A stretch of DNA of 64,000 bases from an uncultured Saprospiraceae bacterium (GTDB lineage Bacteria > Bacteroidota > Bacteroidia > Chitinophagales > Saprospiraceae). Below, in pieces: positions 27,137 to 35,883 of the stretch. A model generated the notes under the pieces. That model was not told where the DNA came from. It did no database searches and saw nothing but the letters and a program-made list of their open reading frames with translations. Both the position numbers and the translations under genes were made by a program. Every line of letters starts with the position of its first letter. Within the stretch, counting starts at the first letter, position 1. The stretch lies in assembly GCA_943788055.1 (NCBI GenBank), contig CALSOU010000006.1, forward strand, positions 62,001-126,000, in the 5' to 3' direction.

Positions 27137-28015
27137 CTAAACCTGAACCATTTCAAGGAAGCTCTTTCGATAAACTGAAGGAGTAGTATTGGTAGTTTTC
27201 AAGAAGTGCTTGTTAAAATGCGCTATGTTGTTGAAACCAACTTGAAAGGCTATTTCTCCAATGGTCATTGGGGCAACTTCAAGCAGTTTACATGCCTTTA
27301 AAATTCGATATTCATTGACAAAATTAGTATAAGTCTTGCTCGTTAGCTTTTTGAAATAGCGACAGAAAGAAGGTACCGTCATGTTTGTTAGCCTTGCAAT
27401 TTCCTCAAGAGATGTCTCTTCTTTGTACTGTTTACGCACATGGTTGAAAACCAAAGCAGCACGCTCATTATCTTGTTTCGTCCATTGTACTGTGAATCCA
27501 CTACCTCGCAATGTAGTTTTTTCAGTTGAACCAGTAAGATCGTATAGAATACCAATCAATGCCATGGTCGATTCATAGGGACTTAGTTGACTTAATTGCT
27601 CCATTCTGTCTCCAATCTCTTTTTTCGTGTTTCCATGAAAGGATATGCCGTCCAATGACTGAAGAAAGAGATTCTCAATTGGTTTAAAAGGTGGTGCTTT
27701 GAAGAATTCACTTCCGAGGAAATCTTCTTTGAATTGGATTACTACCTCCGATTCGTGGCCAGTATTCCTGTCCGTAAATCCACTATGAGGCAGATTAGAG
27801 CCAATTAGCACTAAATCACCGTTTTTGTAGTGAGACATATGATGTCCGACATGGCGAACACCGCGACCTCCCTTAACATAGACAAGTTCCAGTTCAGGGT
27901 GAAAATGCCAAAAAGTGGCTTTTTCATTTTGATTGCCATCGACAAAATGTTTCAGTTCAAAACTAATGCCAAATTTTGGCTTGATTAGTTCGAGGTTAGC
28001 ATCTTTTGTGTTCAT
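27137..28015 (-). CDS. AraC-family transcriptional regulator
   Basis: 292 residues. An N-terminal cupin-type sensor (HFHPELELVYVKGGRGVRHVG near residues 37-57, GDLVLIGSNLPH) is followed by a C-terminal double helix-turn-helix at about 190-285. The first HTH is SLEEIARLTNMTVPSFCRYFKK; the second is TIGEIAFQVGFNNIAHFNKHF with the family signature. It probably binds a small sugar-like ligand and activates a nearby gene, but the target is not evident. A -7-like box TACTTTTG lies on its strand at 28071-28078. Confidence 0.92.
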   Translation of the reverse strand: MNTKDANLELIKPKFGISFELKHFVDGNQNEKATFWHFHPELELVYVKGGRGVRHVGHHMSHYKNGDLVLIGSNLPHSGFTDRNTGHESEVVIQFKEDFLGSEFFKAPPFKPIENLFLQSLDGISFHGNTKKEIGDRMEQLSQLSPYESTMALIGILYDLTGSTEKTTLRGSGFTVQWTKQDNERAALVFNHVRKQYKEETSLEEIARLTNMTVPSFCRYFKKLTSKTYTNFVNEYRILKACKLLEVAPMTIGEIAFQVGFNNIAHFNKHFLKTTNTTPSVYRKSFLEMVQV

Positions 28016-28160
28016 GGGTCATTCACTTTATTATGGCTTAATCAAATTGTGGCATATTGTCTTCGTTTTTCAAAAGTACTTATTTTTTATGTTAAAATAG
28101 AATGTAAATATGAAAATATAGAAGAATCATACATTGCTATTCATATTTAACTTTGTCTTA

Positions 28161-28280
28161 TCAAACTCAAGTAAAGTCACAGATTATCTCTTTACTCTGC
28201 TACACAAATCAAAGCAGGGTAGAACATATCAGAGTGAGAGTGTACTAACAACTTTATTTAGTTGTTAGTACACTTTTTTT
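28161..28280 (+). ncRNA. Candidate small RNA ending at an orphan terminator
   Basis: Inferred transcript of about 120 nt. Its start is predicted from TAACTTTG at 28148-28155 and its end from the terminator at 28239-28280. An internal hairpin CTCTGCT/AGCAGGG lies near 28195-28222. No protein frame fits. No -33 TTG lies at the usual distance, so the promoter is only half supported. It could instead be a leader of an unrecognised gene. Confidence 0.35.
28239..28280 (+). terminator. Orphan intrinsic terminator, 15-bp perfect stem
   Basis: AGTGTACTAACAACT pairs perfectly with AGTTGTTAGTACACT around TTATTT, then seven T residues. The T run is on the plus side only, so it terminates rightward transcription. 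Confidence 0.85.
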
Positions 28281-28421
28281 AAAATGCTTGAGCAAGGTAC
28301 GTAGTCAGGGGTAGTATTAATCATAAGCTCGAAAAGCTCCCTGATTCTTTCTATTTGAGTTGAAAAAAGATATAGCAATTAAAAGTAGTTCATTAGAACT
28401 CGAAAAAATATTTGATTAGGT

Positions 28422-28456
28422 AAAGGGTCGTTTTCAAAAGAGAAGGGCCCTTTTTT
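28422..28456 (+). terminator. Second orphan intrinsic terminator
   Basis: AAAGGGTC pairs with GGCCCTTT (one G-T pair) followed by T6ATTT. No gene is recognised between this and the previous terminator. Confidence 0.65.
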
Positions 28457-28688
28457 ATTTAGACTAAAGAAATGTTACTTTATGCTTTCGTGAATGAATT
28501 TGATAATTACGAGAAAAAGTAAAGTGCTTAATCACCAAGAAGCACTAGTTAATCGAAAAACTGAACATTTTATTAGCTTCGTTAAGGTCGGTAACATTTC
28601 TTTGCATAAATTCGTTGAGTAGATATGAAGAAAATACGGAATCTGTAATTCTGTGACGTATATTATGTAATTAATCAAACTAATTCTT

Positions 28689-29444
28689 ATGAAAAAAATA
28701 TTGCTAGCGGCATTTCTTATTGCCAGTTGTTTTCCCTTGTTCAGTCAGATGAATAATGTAAAACTAGGTTTGGGATCAGCTACTCAGTTAGATGTTAATC
28801 TTAAATACGAGCGTGCACTAAGCGATCATCACGCTTTCCAAGTTGCTCTTCTATGGGATACACCAGAATCACTTTCTGGTGGGTTTGTAGCTTCGGACCC
28901 TGAAGTTGCAGCAGTAGATGGAAGATTATCTGGTTTTGCTATTGTGCCAGAGTATAGATATTATTTTGGTTCAAAAGGTCCATTAAGTGGTTTTTACGCA
29001 GGTGTTTTCTTGAAATTGAGAAATCGTAACTTAGTTTTCAATGATGATTTCGGTACTGAAGTTCCCGTTGAAGCTAGTATTAACTTACGTAATGTCGGCG
29101 GTGGTATTGGATGCGGATACCAATGGATTATCAATGATGCATTTTCGATTGATTGGCATATTTTTGGTGTTGGTGCAACTGCATGGGGACTTAAAGCTTC
29201 TGTAACGCCTGATGATCCAAATGATTTTGACGAAATCAAGCAAGAAATTCTAATGGGTATTGATGATTGGGAATTTGACTCTGATCAAGCAATTGACCCT
29301 AATACTTTGGCAGATTTTGAAGCTGCAAAAGAGGAATTCAAAACAATTGTAGAGAATCAGGACGTTGGAACACTGTCAACGCCAACAATTCGTACGATTC
29401 TACCAGATTTAAGATTTGGACTTTCTGTTGGATACGCGTTCTAG
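28689..29444 (+). CDS. Outer-membrane beta-barrel-like protein
   Basis: 251 residues with a signal peptide (MKKILLAAFLIASCF, cleavage LFSQ-MNN). Alternating strand pattern with GLGSATQLDVNLKYERALS at the start, AIVPEYRYYFG in the middle and a C-terminal aromatic strand ending GYAF, as expected for a small OmpA/DUF3575-type barrel. An acidic insert (about residues 175-235: DPNDFDEIKQ, DFEAAKEEFKT) lies before the last strand, likely an extracellular or periplasmic loop. Function unknown. It has its own terminator. Confidence 0.75.
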   Translation: MKKILLAAFLIASCFPLFSQMNNVKLGLGSATQLDVNLKYERALSDHHAFQVALLWDTPESLSGGFVASDPEVAAVDGRLSGFAIVPEYRYYFGSKGPLSGFYAGVFLKLRNRNLVFNDDFGTEVPVEASINLRNVGGGIGCGYQWIINDAFSIDWHIFGVGATAWGLKASVTPDDPNDFDEIKQEILMGIDDWEFDSDQAIDPNTLADFEAAKEEFKTIVENQDVGTLSTPTIRTILPDLRFGLSVGYAF

Positions 29445-29474
29445 AAAATAGAGCGTTTTACTATTCAAAAGACT

Positions 29475-29517
29475 AATGGAGAAAACTAAATGTGTGGTTT
29501 TCTCCATTTTTGTTTTG
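29475..29517 (+). terminator. Intrinsic terminator after beta-barrel gene
   Basis: AATGGAGAAAAC pairs with GTTTTCTCCATT followed by TTTGTTTT. Stem of 12 bp. Confidence 0.85.
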
Positions 29518-29540
29518 TGATTGCTCTTGTGCTATCTTTG
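29510..29540 (+). promoter_or_regulatory. Promoter of the serine hydrolase gene (TTG-N20-TATCTTTG)
   Basis: TTG at 29510-29512 and TATCTTTG at 29533-29540 match the Bacteroidota -33/-7 consensus. The -33 box is made by the T tract of the preceding terminator. The ATG at 29565 is 24 bases after the -7 box. Confidence 0.65.
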
Positions 29541-29564
29541 ATTTGAATTCTGATCTATATATCT

Positions 29565-30794
29565 ATGCTTAAAAATAACTGGTTTAAAGCAGTCATAGGA
29601 CTGGTTGTAATAATTGTTTTTGTAGGATTAATAAATTTTGATCGCATACAGCGCTTTACAATTGTGCTTTCACTGTTTTCTCCAGAGAAGATTGCCGATA
29701 ACTTCATCAATATGGAATCTATTTTTGATGTTAATCAAATCAATCCTGCTGGCACCGCTTATCCACTTATTGAGGATATGACATTAAAATTACCAACGGC
29801 GTTCCAGTACAAAGATTCAACGATTCAGGTTGATGACTATATTGAATATACACAAACACAGGGTTTGCTGGTTTTGAAATCCGATACGATTCTATATGAG
29901 TCGTATCCCTCAGACTATATGCAAAATGAAGATTTTATCAGCTGGTCTCTTTCTAAGTCTTTCGTGTCAGCTTTGATGGGTATAGCAATTGAAAAGGGAT
30001 TTATAGCGTCAATTATGGATCCAGTTGAAAAATACGCTCCAGTTCTCAAGGGAAGTGGATACGAGGGTGTTTCAATTAAAGATGTTCTTCAGATGAGTTC
30101 TGGTATCCACTTCGATGAAGACTATCATAAATTCTCATCAGATATTAATCGCTTAGGTCGTGTTTTTGCATTGGGCTCGTCCTTTGATAGCTATGTGGCT
30201 TCGCTCGATCAAGAACGTGAGCCCGGTACATTTCATCATTATGTAAGCATGGATACTCAAGTCGCAGGAATGGTTATCAAAGGGGCTACTGGAATGACTT
30301 TAAGTAGTTTTATGGAGAATGAATTATGGATCCCTCTTGGTGCAGAAGCTCCATCATACTGGTTGAAAGACAGTAAAGGAATGGAAGCTGCTTTTGGTGG
30401 ACTAAACTGTAATTTGAGGGATTATGGTCGATTTGGACTTCTTTATGCTAATCATGGATTTTTAAATGGAAATCAAATTTTGAGTAAATTGTGGGTTAAT
30501 ACCTCAACTACCGCCACTGAAGCACACCTTATGCCTGGTATACAAAATTTCTCATCACATCCTTTTGGATACGGTTATCAATGGTGGATACCTGGAGGAG
30601 ATGAAGTAGATTTTATGGCAATGGGTGTCTACAGTCAGTTTATTTACGTCGATCCAATTAACAATATAGTGATTGTTAAAAATTCCTCGAACTACCATTA
30701 TGCTGTAGAAAAGAGACTTACTACTTTTCGGCACCTAGAATTCTTCAGAGCAATAAGGTCGACCATATTGAAAGAGCATGAAAACCAGATTTAG
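29565..30794 (+). CDS. Serine hydrolase, class C beta-lactamase-like family
   Basis: 409 residues. An N-terminal membrane segment (AVIGLVVIIVFVGLI, residues 9-23) anchors it or acts as an uncleaved signal. The catalytic S-x-x-K motif is SLSK at residues 128-131. The second motif is Tyr226-Val-Ser228 (Y-x-S, replacing Y-x-N). A Gly-rich strand with HPFGYGYQWW near residue 335 takes the place of KTG. The family includes esterases, D-aminopeptidases and penicillin-binding-like enzymes, so the substrate is unknown. Monocistronic by its own promoter. Confidence 0.85.
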   Translation: MLKNNWFKAVIGLVVIIVFVGLINFDRIQRFTIVLSLFSPEKIADNFINMESIFDVNQINPAGTAYPLIEDMTLKLPTAFQYKDSTIQVDDYIEYTQTQGLLVLKSDTILYESYPSDYMQNEDFISWSLSKSFVSALMGIAIEKGFIASIMDPVEKYAPVLKGSGYEGVSIKDVLQMSSGIHFDEDYHKFSSDINRLGRVFALGSSFDSYVASLDQEREPGTFHHYVSMDTQVAGMVIKGATGMTLSSFMENELWIPLGAEAPSYWLKDSKGMEAAFGGLNCNLRDYGRFGLLYANHGFLNGNQILSKLWVNTSTTATEAHLMPGIQNFSSHPFGYGYQWWIPGGDEVDFMAMGVYSQFIYVDPINNIVIVKNSSNYHYAVEKRLTTFRHLEFFRAIRSTILKEHENQI

Positions 30795-31239
30795 TGCTGA
30801 AATTTGAATGTTGCGCTGCAAAGTTTATAACATCTTTTCTATTCTCAAAATAGAAGAATTTGATGTAATTTCTTCGACCTATGACCTCGTATCTTTTGTA
30901 GTTTCGCGATTTTGGTGTCTTACAATTGTTCAGTTGTTCAAAGTACCCGTCTACAAAATTAATTCTCTGCATTATTTAAACCAATTTAGCTCATTGTCGT
31001 CATACACACATGTACCGCATGCAAAACAAGATATCTTTAACTATTGATTTGCAGTTAGTCAATTTGTAAGATTGCGATTGGAGGATATTTGTATCTAAAT
31101 GTAAATATTACTATTTTGAACTTGATCGACAAGGTATGACGATTTAAGAAGTTGCACGATGTAGATATCATGTGCAAGACTGGCATTCGGCAGAATAGGA
31201 TTAAAATTAAGTGTTTTTTGATAGCCTTAAATTAAAATT
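30795..31239. other. Intergenic region before DUF1800 gene
   Basis: 445 bases without a credible gene. It contains an inverted repeat TTGCAC...GTGCAA (31152-31177) 62 bases before the DUF1800 start. No intrinsic terminator for the serine hydrolase gene is seen. Confidence 0.5.
31152..31177. promoter_or_regulatory. Inverted repeat TTGCAC-N14-GTGCAA, possible operator
   Basis: Arms TTGCAC and GTGCAA are perfect, and inner ATG/CAT extend the symmetry. The arms resemble the GTTGCA...TGCAAC repeat at the merC-like promoter (34465-34490), which suggests one regulator for both, without proof. Confidence 0.35.
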
Positions 31240-32813
31240 ATGAGTTTAGATAAATACTCAGGCCCTTGGAACAGTGAAGTTGCATTGCATCTTTTACGAC
31301 GGACCTCTTTCGTGCCCAAGAAAAGTAATCTCGATCAAGCATTGCTAGATGGTATGGATGTTACGGTTGATAAGATCTTGACTCCCAAAACAAATGTCGA
31401 GCCGCCTTTAAACTATGCATTTGAAAATGACCCAAATGTTCCAATTGGAGAAACTTGGGTAGATGCTCCTTTCTCGCAGACTGTCGGACTCAATCAATAC
31501 AGAGGAGCATCTCTTGCTGGATGGATCATCGGGCAGATGATTGAGGACTCAATATCTATAGAAGAGAAAATGATACTGTTTTGGCATAATCATTTTGTAG
31601 TTTCAAATATCGAAGATCCGAGGTTTTTGTATCGAAACTATGAAATGTTGAGAACAAATGCGCTAGGTAGTTTTCGAACTTTTGTGCAAAAGGTAACGAC
31701 TGATCCAAGTATGCTAAGATTCCTTAACGGCAATCAAAACACAGTCGAAGCACCAAATGAAAACTATGCAAGAGAATTACTCGAGCTTTTTACACTTGGC
31801 AAAGGGGAGGCAGTAGGAAATGGCGACTACACAACCTATACAGAGGACGATGTTCAGGCTATTGCAAAAGTTCTTACTGGCTGGAGAGATGTAGGATTAA
31901 ATTCCGATACTATAGCTGTAAGTTCAGTCTTCCAAAATTTTAGACACGACAAATCAACCAAACAATTATCACATCGATTTAATAATGTTCAGATTAGTAA
32001 TGCTGGTGCTAGTGAGTACAAAGATCTTATCGACATTATCATGGAAAAAGATGAAGTGGCTACATTCATCGTTCGCAATATTTATCGATGGTTTCTATAT
32101 TACGACATCACAGAAGAGATTGAAGAAACGATCATTGAGCCATTAGCAGCTATTTTTAGAGATAGCGACTATGAGATTTCAACTGTCATGGACACACTCT
32201 TGAGAAGTGAACATTTCTATGACGCTTGTCACGTAGGTGCATTGATTAAGAGTCCAATGGACTTTCTCTTGAATACAATTAGTTTGTTTGAACTACCACA
32301 ACGGTACCTCAGCTTTCCTTACGATATCAGTATTGGATTAGCCTTTTCTCAGCGGCTGGTTCGATGCAGATGAATGTCTACGGTCATCCTTCAGTTGCTG
32401 GTTGGAAAGCATACTACCAAAGCCCAGCATACTATCGAGTCTGGCTAAATTCAGTCACGCTTCCTCTAAGAAAAAGCCTTGTAGACGTACTGTGGATCAC
32501 AGGGTTTAATCTAGGCGATATGAATGTAAAGATTGATCCTTTTGCAGTACTAGAATGGGTTTCAGAGCCAACTGAAATTAACGTGATCATTGATGATGTA
32601 AGTCGCATGTTGGTCCCTAGACCGTTGAATGATGGACAAAGAGCTTATTTGAAAGGGCTTGTATTACAAGGGTTGCCAGACTTTGAATGGACGGTAGAAT
32701 ATGTAGACTATCTTGCAGATCCTGATGATCCAATTAAGAAAGGTGCTATTAATCTTAAGTTAACCGTGCTCTTCTACAGCATGTGTCAACTTCCTGAATT
32801 TCAGCTAAGCTAA
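31240..32813 (+). CDS. DUF1800 protein, broken by a one-base frameshift
   Basis: The first frame (31240-32373) starts MSLDKYSGPWNSEVALHLLRR, the DUF1800 N-terminus, with EEKMILFWHNHFVVS and NENYARELLELFTLG as family hallmarks. The rest of the domain (GHPSVAGWKAYYQSPAYYR, LPEFQLS end) is in the next frame from 32364. Adding one T to the run 32344-32347 joins them (IGLAFFSAAGSMQMNVYG), giving 524 residues of normal length. DUF1800 genes are regularly paired with DUF1501 genes, as here (43 bases downstream). Function of the pair is unknown; export of these proteins is usual, but no signal peptide is seen here. The single-base lesion may be a sequencing error. Confidence 0.88.
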
Positions 32814-32856
32814 TTTGTATTTCTTTTGGGCCTAGAGCCCTACAAAACAGACAATT

Positions 32857-34416
32857 ATGAAACGTAGAGATTTCTTAAGAAATAGTTCCTTTGCCACGCT
32901 TCCAGTTCTTTTGGGGGGGATGGGTATATCCGCGGTGAACAAACCTAGTTTTCTAGATTATATCTCCGATGATAATGATAAAATTTTGGTGCTCATATTT
33001 ATGAATGGCGGAAATGATGGTTTGAACACCATCATACCAATGGATCAGTATGGAGTTCTAAGTCAACTCAGGCCCCAGGTGATTCTACCCGAAAATCAAT
33101 TGCTAGAAATTGATAATAATAATGGCTTACACCCAGTGATGTCAGGTTTTAAGAATCTATATGATGATCAGAAACTAGGAATCGTTCAAGGTGTTGCTTA
33201 TCCAGACCAGAATCGATCGCATTTCAGATCAACCGATATTTGGCAAACAGCAAGCGATGCCAACGTTGTCTTAGATTCAGGTTGGCTAGGAAGATATCTT
33301 GAGATCAATCATCCAGATTATCCGTCTGGTTACCCAAATCCTCAGAATCCCGATCCGCTTGCATTAACAATTGATTATTCAGTCTCAGAAACCTGTCAAG
33401 GAACCGCAGCAAATTTGAGTTTGGCACTTGCAAATGAGAACTCGATTTCTTCAATTCCAGAGTCGATTCAAGGAGATATTACGGATGATTGTTATGGAGA
33501 CGAGCTTGGCTTTGTAATTGAGAGTATAGCTCAGCTAAATCAATATTCTGAAAGAGTACTGAGTGTTTACGACGCAGGGTCAAATAAATCGAATCTTTAT
33601 GATCCGGGTAGTCGATTGGCAGAGCAACTCAAGCTTGTTGCTAGGTTGATCGATGGTGGTTCGCAGACCAAAGTTTATATCATACACCAGGGTGGGTATG
33701 ATACGCATGCACAGCAAGTTTTACCAAATCAACATGAAGTTGGAAATCACGCAACTTTGCTTCAGACTCTATCTGATGCAATTGAGGCATTCCAAGATGA
33801 CATCGATCAACTTGGCCACACAGAACGTGTTTTGGGGATGACCTACAGCGAATTTGGAAGACGAGTAAGAAGTAATTTTAGTGATGGAACAGATCACGGT
33901 ACTGCTGCGCCAATGTTTTTGTTTGGTTCTTGTGTTCAAGGAGGTACTTTAGGAAGTAATCCTGAACTTGACACTGGAATCGATGGTCAAGCTGGAGTAG
34001 AAATGCAATACGATTTTCGAAGTGTATATGCAAGTGTACTTATGGATTGGTTTGGTCTAAATGAATCTGAAATTTCTACAGTATTGTATAAAGATTTTCA
34101 ATATCTACCGATTCTTAAGAATTGTCTCTTGCCAGTTGAGGTACAAGAAGAAAAACTACGACTACGCACTGTCGAATTGTATCCGAATCCTGCTTCTAGT
34201 AGAGTGAATGTTGAAGTCGAGCTTCCAAAAGGCATCTATTCAGTAACAGTCTATTCAACTCTTGGTGGACTAGTCAAAAATGTCTTTCACAGAAGCCTCG
34301 AAAAAGGCGAGCATCAATTTACAATCGACGTTTCAGATCTCATTAGCGGACAGTACGTACTGCGCATGGCCAATCAAAACGATGTGATAACTAAGCGCTT
34401 TTCAGTTTTTAGATAG
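32857..34416 (+). CDS. DUF1501 protein with Tat-like signal and T9SS tail
   Basis: 519 residues. It starts MKRRDFLRNSSFATLPVLLGG, a twin-arginine-type signal (K-R-R-D-F-L). The DUF1501 (sulfatase-like fold) domain covers about residues 45-430, with FMNGGNDGLNTIIP near 48, DQNRSHFRSTDIWQT near 120, and YSEFGRRVRSN with DHGTAAPMFLFG near 330-350. A T9SS sorting tail starts near 440 (VELYPNPASSRVNVEV). It is the partner gene of the DUF1800 gene just upstream. The combination of Tat-like signal and T9SS tail suggests folding or cofactor loading before export, which is inference. Confidence 0.9.
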   Translation: MKRRDFLRNSSFATLPVLLGGMGISAVNKPSFLDYISDDNDKILVLIFMNGGNDGLNTIIPMDQYGVLSQLRPQVILPENQLLEIDNNNGLHPVMSGFKNLYDDQKLGIVQGVAYPDQNRSHFRSTDIWQTASDANVVLDSGWLGRYLEINHPDYPSGYPNPQNPDPLALTIDYSVSETCQGTAANLSLALANENSISSIPESIQGDITDDCYGDELGFVIESIAQLNQYSERVLSVYDAGSNKSNLYDPGSRLAEQLKLVARLIDGGSQTKVYIIHQGGYDTHAQQVLPNQHEVGNHATLLQTLSDAIEAFQDDIDQLGHTERVLGMTYSEFGRRVRSNFSDGTDHGTAAPMFLFGSCVQGGTLGSNPELDTGIDGQAGVEMQYDFRSVYASVLMDWFGLNESEISTVLYKDFQYLPILKNCLLPVEVQEEKLRLRTVELYPNPASSRVNVEVELPKGIYSVTVYSTLGGLVKNVFHRSLEKGEHQFTIDVSDLISGQYVLRMANQNDVITKRFSVFR

Positions 34417-34454
34417 ATTTCAGTTAAAAATCAATAAAAATTACAACCTTCTTT

Positions 34455-34490
34455 TTGATACACTGTTGCATTTGCATATATTTGTGCAAC
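34455..34490 (+). promoter_or_regulatory. Promoter TTG-N19-TATATTTG with overlapping inverted repeat GTTGCA/TGCAAC
   Basis: TTG at 34455-34457 and TATATTTG at 34477-34484 form an excellent -33/-7 pair. The inverted repeat GTTGCA (34465-34470) and TGCAAC (34485-34490) brackets the -7 box, the position expected for a repressor site. The ATG at 34492 is seven bases after the -7 box, so the transcript should be leaderless or almost so. Confidence 0.6.
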
Positions 34491-34491
34491 A

Positions 34492-34866
34492 ATGATGCAA
34501 AAAGACTTATCAAAAGTAGAAATAACAGGAAGTATAGTAGCTATCGGCTGCGCAATTCACTGTATCTCAATTCCTGTTCTTCTTAGCCTCGGAAGTGCCG
34601 GTGCTGTCCACTGGCTAGACCATACTGGAGTTGAATTGTTATTTTTAGTTTCAACGATGATCATTGCTGGTTGGTCAATTTTCGGCAGCCTTCGTCAGAA
34701 GAGGGTAAATGCAACTCCGATCACTTTGTTTAGCTTTGGATTCCTAGCCTTATTGATAAGCATTCTCTTTCACGCACATGTTCTGTCTGCAGTTGGTGGA
34801 ATTTTTCTTGCTACCGCTCACATTATCAATTGGCGTCAACTAAGAACTTGTCAAATAGCTAGATAA
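34492..34866 (+). CDS. MerC-like small membrane protein
   Basis: 124 residues with four hydrophobic segments (about 10-35, 45-62, 74-92, 95-112). The first carries CAIHCISIP, the Cys-x-x-His-Cys type motif of MerC-family metal (mercury) transporters, and the end HIINWRQL matches MerC homologues. In Bacteroidota such genes are often found without mer operons and may handle zinc or other metals; substrate here is unknown. The promoter contains an inverted repeat suited to a metal-responsive repressor, but no regulator gene is adjacent. Confidence 0.75.
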   Translation: MMQKDLSKVEITGSIVAIGCAIHCISIPVLLSLGSAGAVHWLDHTGVELLFLVSTMIIAGWSIFGSLRQKRVNATPITLFSFGFLALLISILFHAHVLSAVGGIFLATAHIINWRQLRTCQIAR

Positions 34867-34888
34867 ATCAGCGGAATATTCTTAGCCG

Positions 34889-35854
34889 CTAATTGCTACA
34901 ATCTATTATTACCTTCCCGAAACGTTCTTTATTTTTCATATATGCGAATGCCTTATTGATTTCTTGAAGTCGGAATACTTCATCTACATGTGGAACAATC
35001 TTATACTTATCAACTAGATCGACCATTTCTGAGAATTCCTGATCATTACCCATTGTGCTTCCGAAAATATGGATCTGTTTAAAGAAAAGATGTTGAGGTG
35101 AAATTCCATTGATCGTACCTCTAGTTCCACCGTAGATTCCTATCCGAGCACCTATATTGCATAGATTGATCAGTTGAGGAAATCCGTCACCTCCTGCACT
35201 GTCAATTACGACATCAAATCCTCCTACTTGTTTCTTATAGTTTTTACCCCACATGTCGCTAGTGTATAACACGCCACCAGTAGCTCCTAGCTGGATTGCT
35301 TGATCAATTTTTGACTGAGAAGAGGAGCTTACATGTACTTCGCAACCTATGGCTAGAGCAAATTGCGCTGCAAACAATGCCACGCCGCCTCCTATGCCAT
35401 TAATGAATACCCGATCGGTCGACTGTACATTACAATTTCCCACAAGTGCCCTATATGCAGTAAGTCCACCAAGTGGGAGTGCTGCCGCTTGTTCATCGCT
35501 TAGATGTGATGGCTTTTTAGCGAGTCTATCTGGATGCACGGCTGTAAATTCAGCAAAAGTACCTTCCTTTTCTAGTCCGCGAATATGATAAGATGATGCA
35601 GGTACACGTGGATTGTCTCCCCAATCTAGATTGGGATTGACTAGAAAGGCTTGGTCATTTTCATAGACCAACCCATCACTACCCAAGACCGCAGGTAATT
35701 TAATTCCGGGATATAGACCTTTTTGAATCCAGAGATCGCGTCTATTAATCGCTGCAAATTTGACTTCTAAAAGCTTTTCACCTTCATTTGCTTCCACGTT
35801 CCAATCACGATAAACTAGTGGTCCATTGGATTCTTGAAGTACTGCGGCTTTCAT
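34889..35854 (-). CDS. Zinc-free quinone oxidoreductase-like (MDR superfamily) protein
   Basis: 321 residues, medium-chain dehydrogenase/reductase. GroES-like half: NRRDLWIQKGLYPG (near residue 37) and LPAVLGSDGLV. Rossmann half: VFINGIGGGVALFAAQFA near 150 for NADPH, then GFDVVIDSAGG. The Cys/Asp/His zinc ligands of alcohol dehydrogenases are absent, which fits the quinone oxidoreductase branch. It probably reduces a quinone or enal with NADPH; substrate unknown. It follows the mlaD-like gene by 29 bases and may be cotranscribed. Confidence 0.88.
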   Translation of the reverse strand: MKAAVLQESNGPLVYRDWNVEANEGEKLLEVKFAAINRRDLWIQKGLYPGIKLPAVLGSDGLVYENDQAFLVNPNLDWGDNPRVPASSYHIRGLEKEGTFAEFTAVHPDRLAKKPSHLSDEQAAALPLGGLTAYRALVGNCNVQSTDRVFINGIGGGVALFAAQFALAIGCEVHVSSSSQSKIDQAIQLGATGGVLYTSDMWGKNYKKQVGGFDVVIDSAGGDGFPQLINLCNIGARIGIYGGTRGTINGISPQHLFFKQIHIFGSTMGNDQEFSEMVDLVDKYKIVPHVDEVFRLQEINKAFAYMKNKERFGKVIIDCSN

Positions 35855-35883
35855 GAGAATAGACTTTGGAGGGTGAAGGGTAA

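Larger units (their letters stand above)
28016..28688. other. Long intergenic region with two orphan plus-strand terminators
   Basis: 673 bases without a credible protein gene between the leftward AraC gene and the rightward beta-barrel gene. Two plus-strand intrinsic terminators (28239-28280 and 28422-28456) lie here with no plus-strand gene upstream. A perfect -7 box TAACTTTG is at 28148-28155. Confidence 0.7.

Noticed and set aside
30808-31047. 79-codon frame after the serine hydrolase
   Set aside because: No start context and no family likeness; the composition looks like translated noncoding DNA.
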